NCBI RefSeq assembly: GCF_001896135.2
Contig: NZ_MPOH02000018.1
Location: forward strand, 5,344-69,343
Origin: Streptomyces phaeoluteigriseus
GTDB lineage: Bacteria > Actinomycetota > Actinomycetes > Streptomycetales > Streptomycetaceae
DNA length: 64,000 nt
Direction of reading: 5' to 3'
Shown: positions 63,888 through 64,000 of the stretch, piece after piece
Layout: each line of letters begins with the position of its first letter
Numbering within the stretch: the stretch's first letter is position 1
Program-made: the position numbers and the translations under genes
Notes under the pieces: model-generated
The model's database searches: none
What the model saw: only the letters and a program-made list of their open reading frames with translations
What the model was told of the DNA's origin: nothing

Positions 63888-64000
63888 CTAGGAAAGAGCC
63901 TGCCACGCCTTGGACAGCGCCAGCCGGAACTGCTCGGCCTGGCGGTCGGTGAGGTCGCGCACCATCCGCTCCTCCAGCTCCCGCACCGGCCCGGCGTGCC
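63888..64000 (-). CDS. C-terminal fragment, possibly MarR family regulator (cut by window edge)
   Basis: Only 37 residues are visible: PVRELEERMVRDLTDRQAEQFRLALSKAWQALS followed by TAG at 63888-63890. The amphipathic helix pattern is that of MarR C-terminal dimerisation helices. The identity is tentative, since the DNA-binding part is outside the window. Confidence 0.4.
   Translation of the reverse strand, partial: HAGPVRELEERMVRDLTDRQAEQFRLALSKAWQALS

Overview
The window is high-G+C actinobacterial chromosome, almost certainly Streptomyces. The reasons are the strong G/C bias at third codon positions, GTG starts with purine-rich ribosome sites, many 4-bp stop/start overlaps, HrdB-like promoters (TTGACn with TAnnnT), and typical families: an XRE/DUF5753 regulator with DUF397 and an RsbW-like ATPase, a DUF2470 gene with an iron box, an FBP zinc-finger protein, a pirin remnant and FUSC-type exporters. 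I saw no rRNA, tRNA, CRISPR array, insertion sequence or integrase. It reads as a catabolic and regulatory chromosome region rather than a mobile island.

Layout. 1-9 kb: a cut FkbM methyltransferase, an LLM-class oxidoreductase, an FMN reductase divergent from a TetR regulator, a LacI regulator and aldehyde dehydrogenase (both frameshifted) separated by duplicated segments, a thioredoxin, a disulfide-reductase-like flavoprotein and a peptide deformylase. 9-19 kb: a PepSY membrane protein, a MarR pair, a secreted GH5 glycanase, a pirin relic, the ATPase/DUF397/XRE/methyltransferase regulatory group, and a YheO-type regulator coupled to a PLP ammonia-lyase. 19-24 kb: cupin, VWA/MoxR pair, and a FAD oxidoreductase with a Rieske domain.

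24-40 kb is the most coherent block. Genes for rhamnose isomerase, kinase, a bifunctional aldolase/dehydrogenase and lutABC read leftwards. A rhamnose-type ABC importer, a mutarotase, a Tat-secreted beta-propeller protein resembling PL24/PL25 ulvan lyases, and a LacI regulator read rightwards. Together they could release, import and isomerise L-rhamnose, split it to DHAP and lactaldehyde, oxidise the latter to lactate, and take lactate to pyruvate. The divergent promoters between the arms each carry a TGAAAC-type operator just downstream of the predicted start.

40-64 kb is mixed: an alpha/beta hydrolase, a PIG-L deacetylase, an ECF41-like sigma factor, a YkgJ-like/pentapeptide protein, a stand-alone P450 that looks like the BM3 (CYP102) heme domain beside a TetR gene, an iron-boxed DUF2470 gene, a lactonase-like lipoprotein, two FUSC proteins, a ROK regulator, HAD and PHP proteins, an SDR, a topoisomerase IB relic, VanZ and DUF4230 proteins, a second-type PRPP synthetase and a STAS protein.

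An important caveat: at least ten otherwise well-conserved genes are broken, and every break I examined in them is repaired by adding one G or C. That pattern points to systematic indel errors in the sequence more than to real gene decay. It also creates false fusions (lutB-lutC, and the HD protein with the FBP protein). I mark such genes as pseudogene with the expected product.
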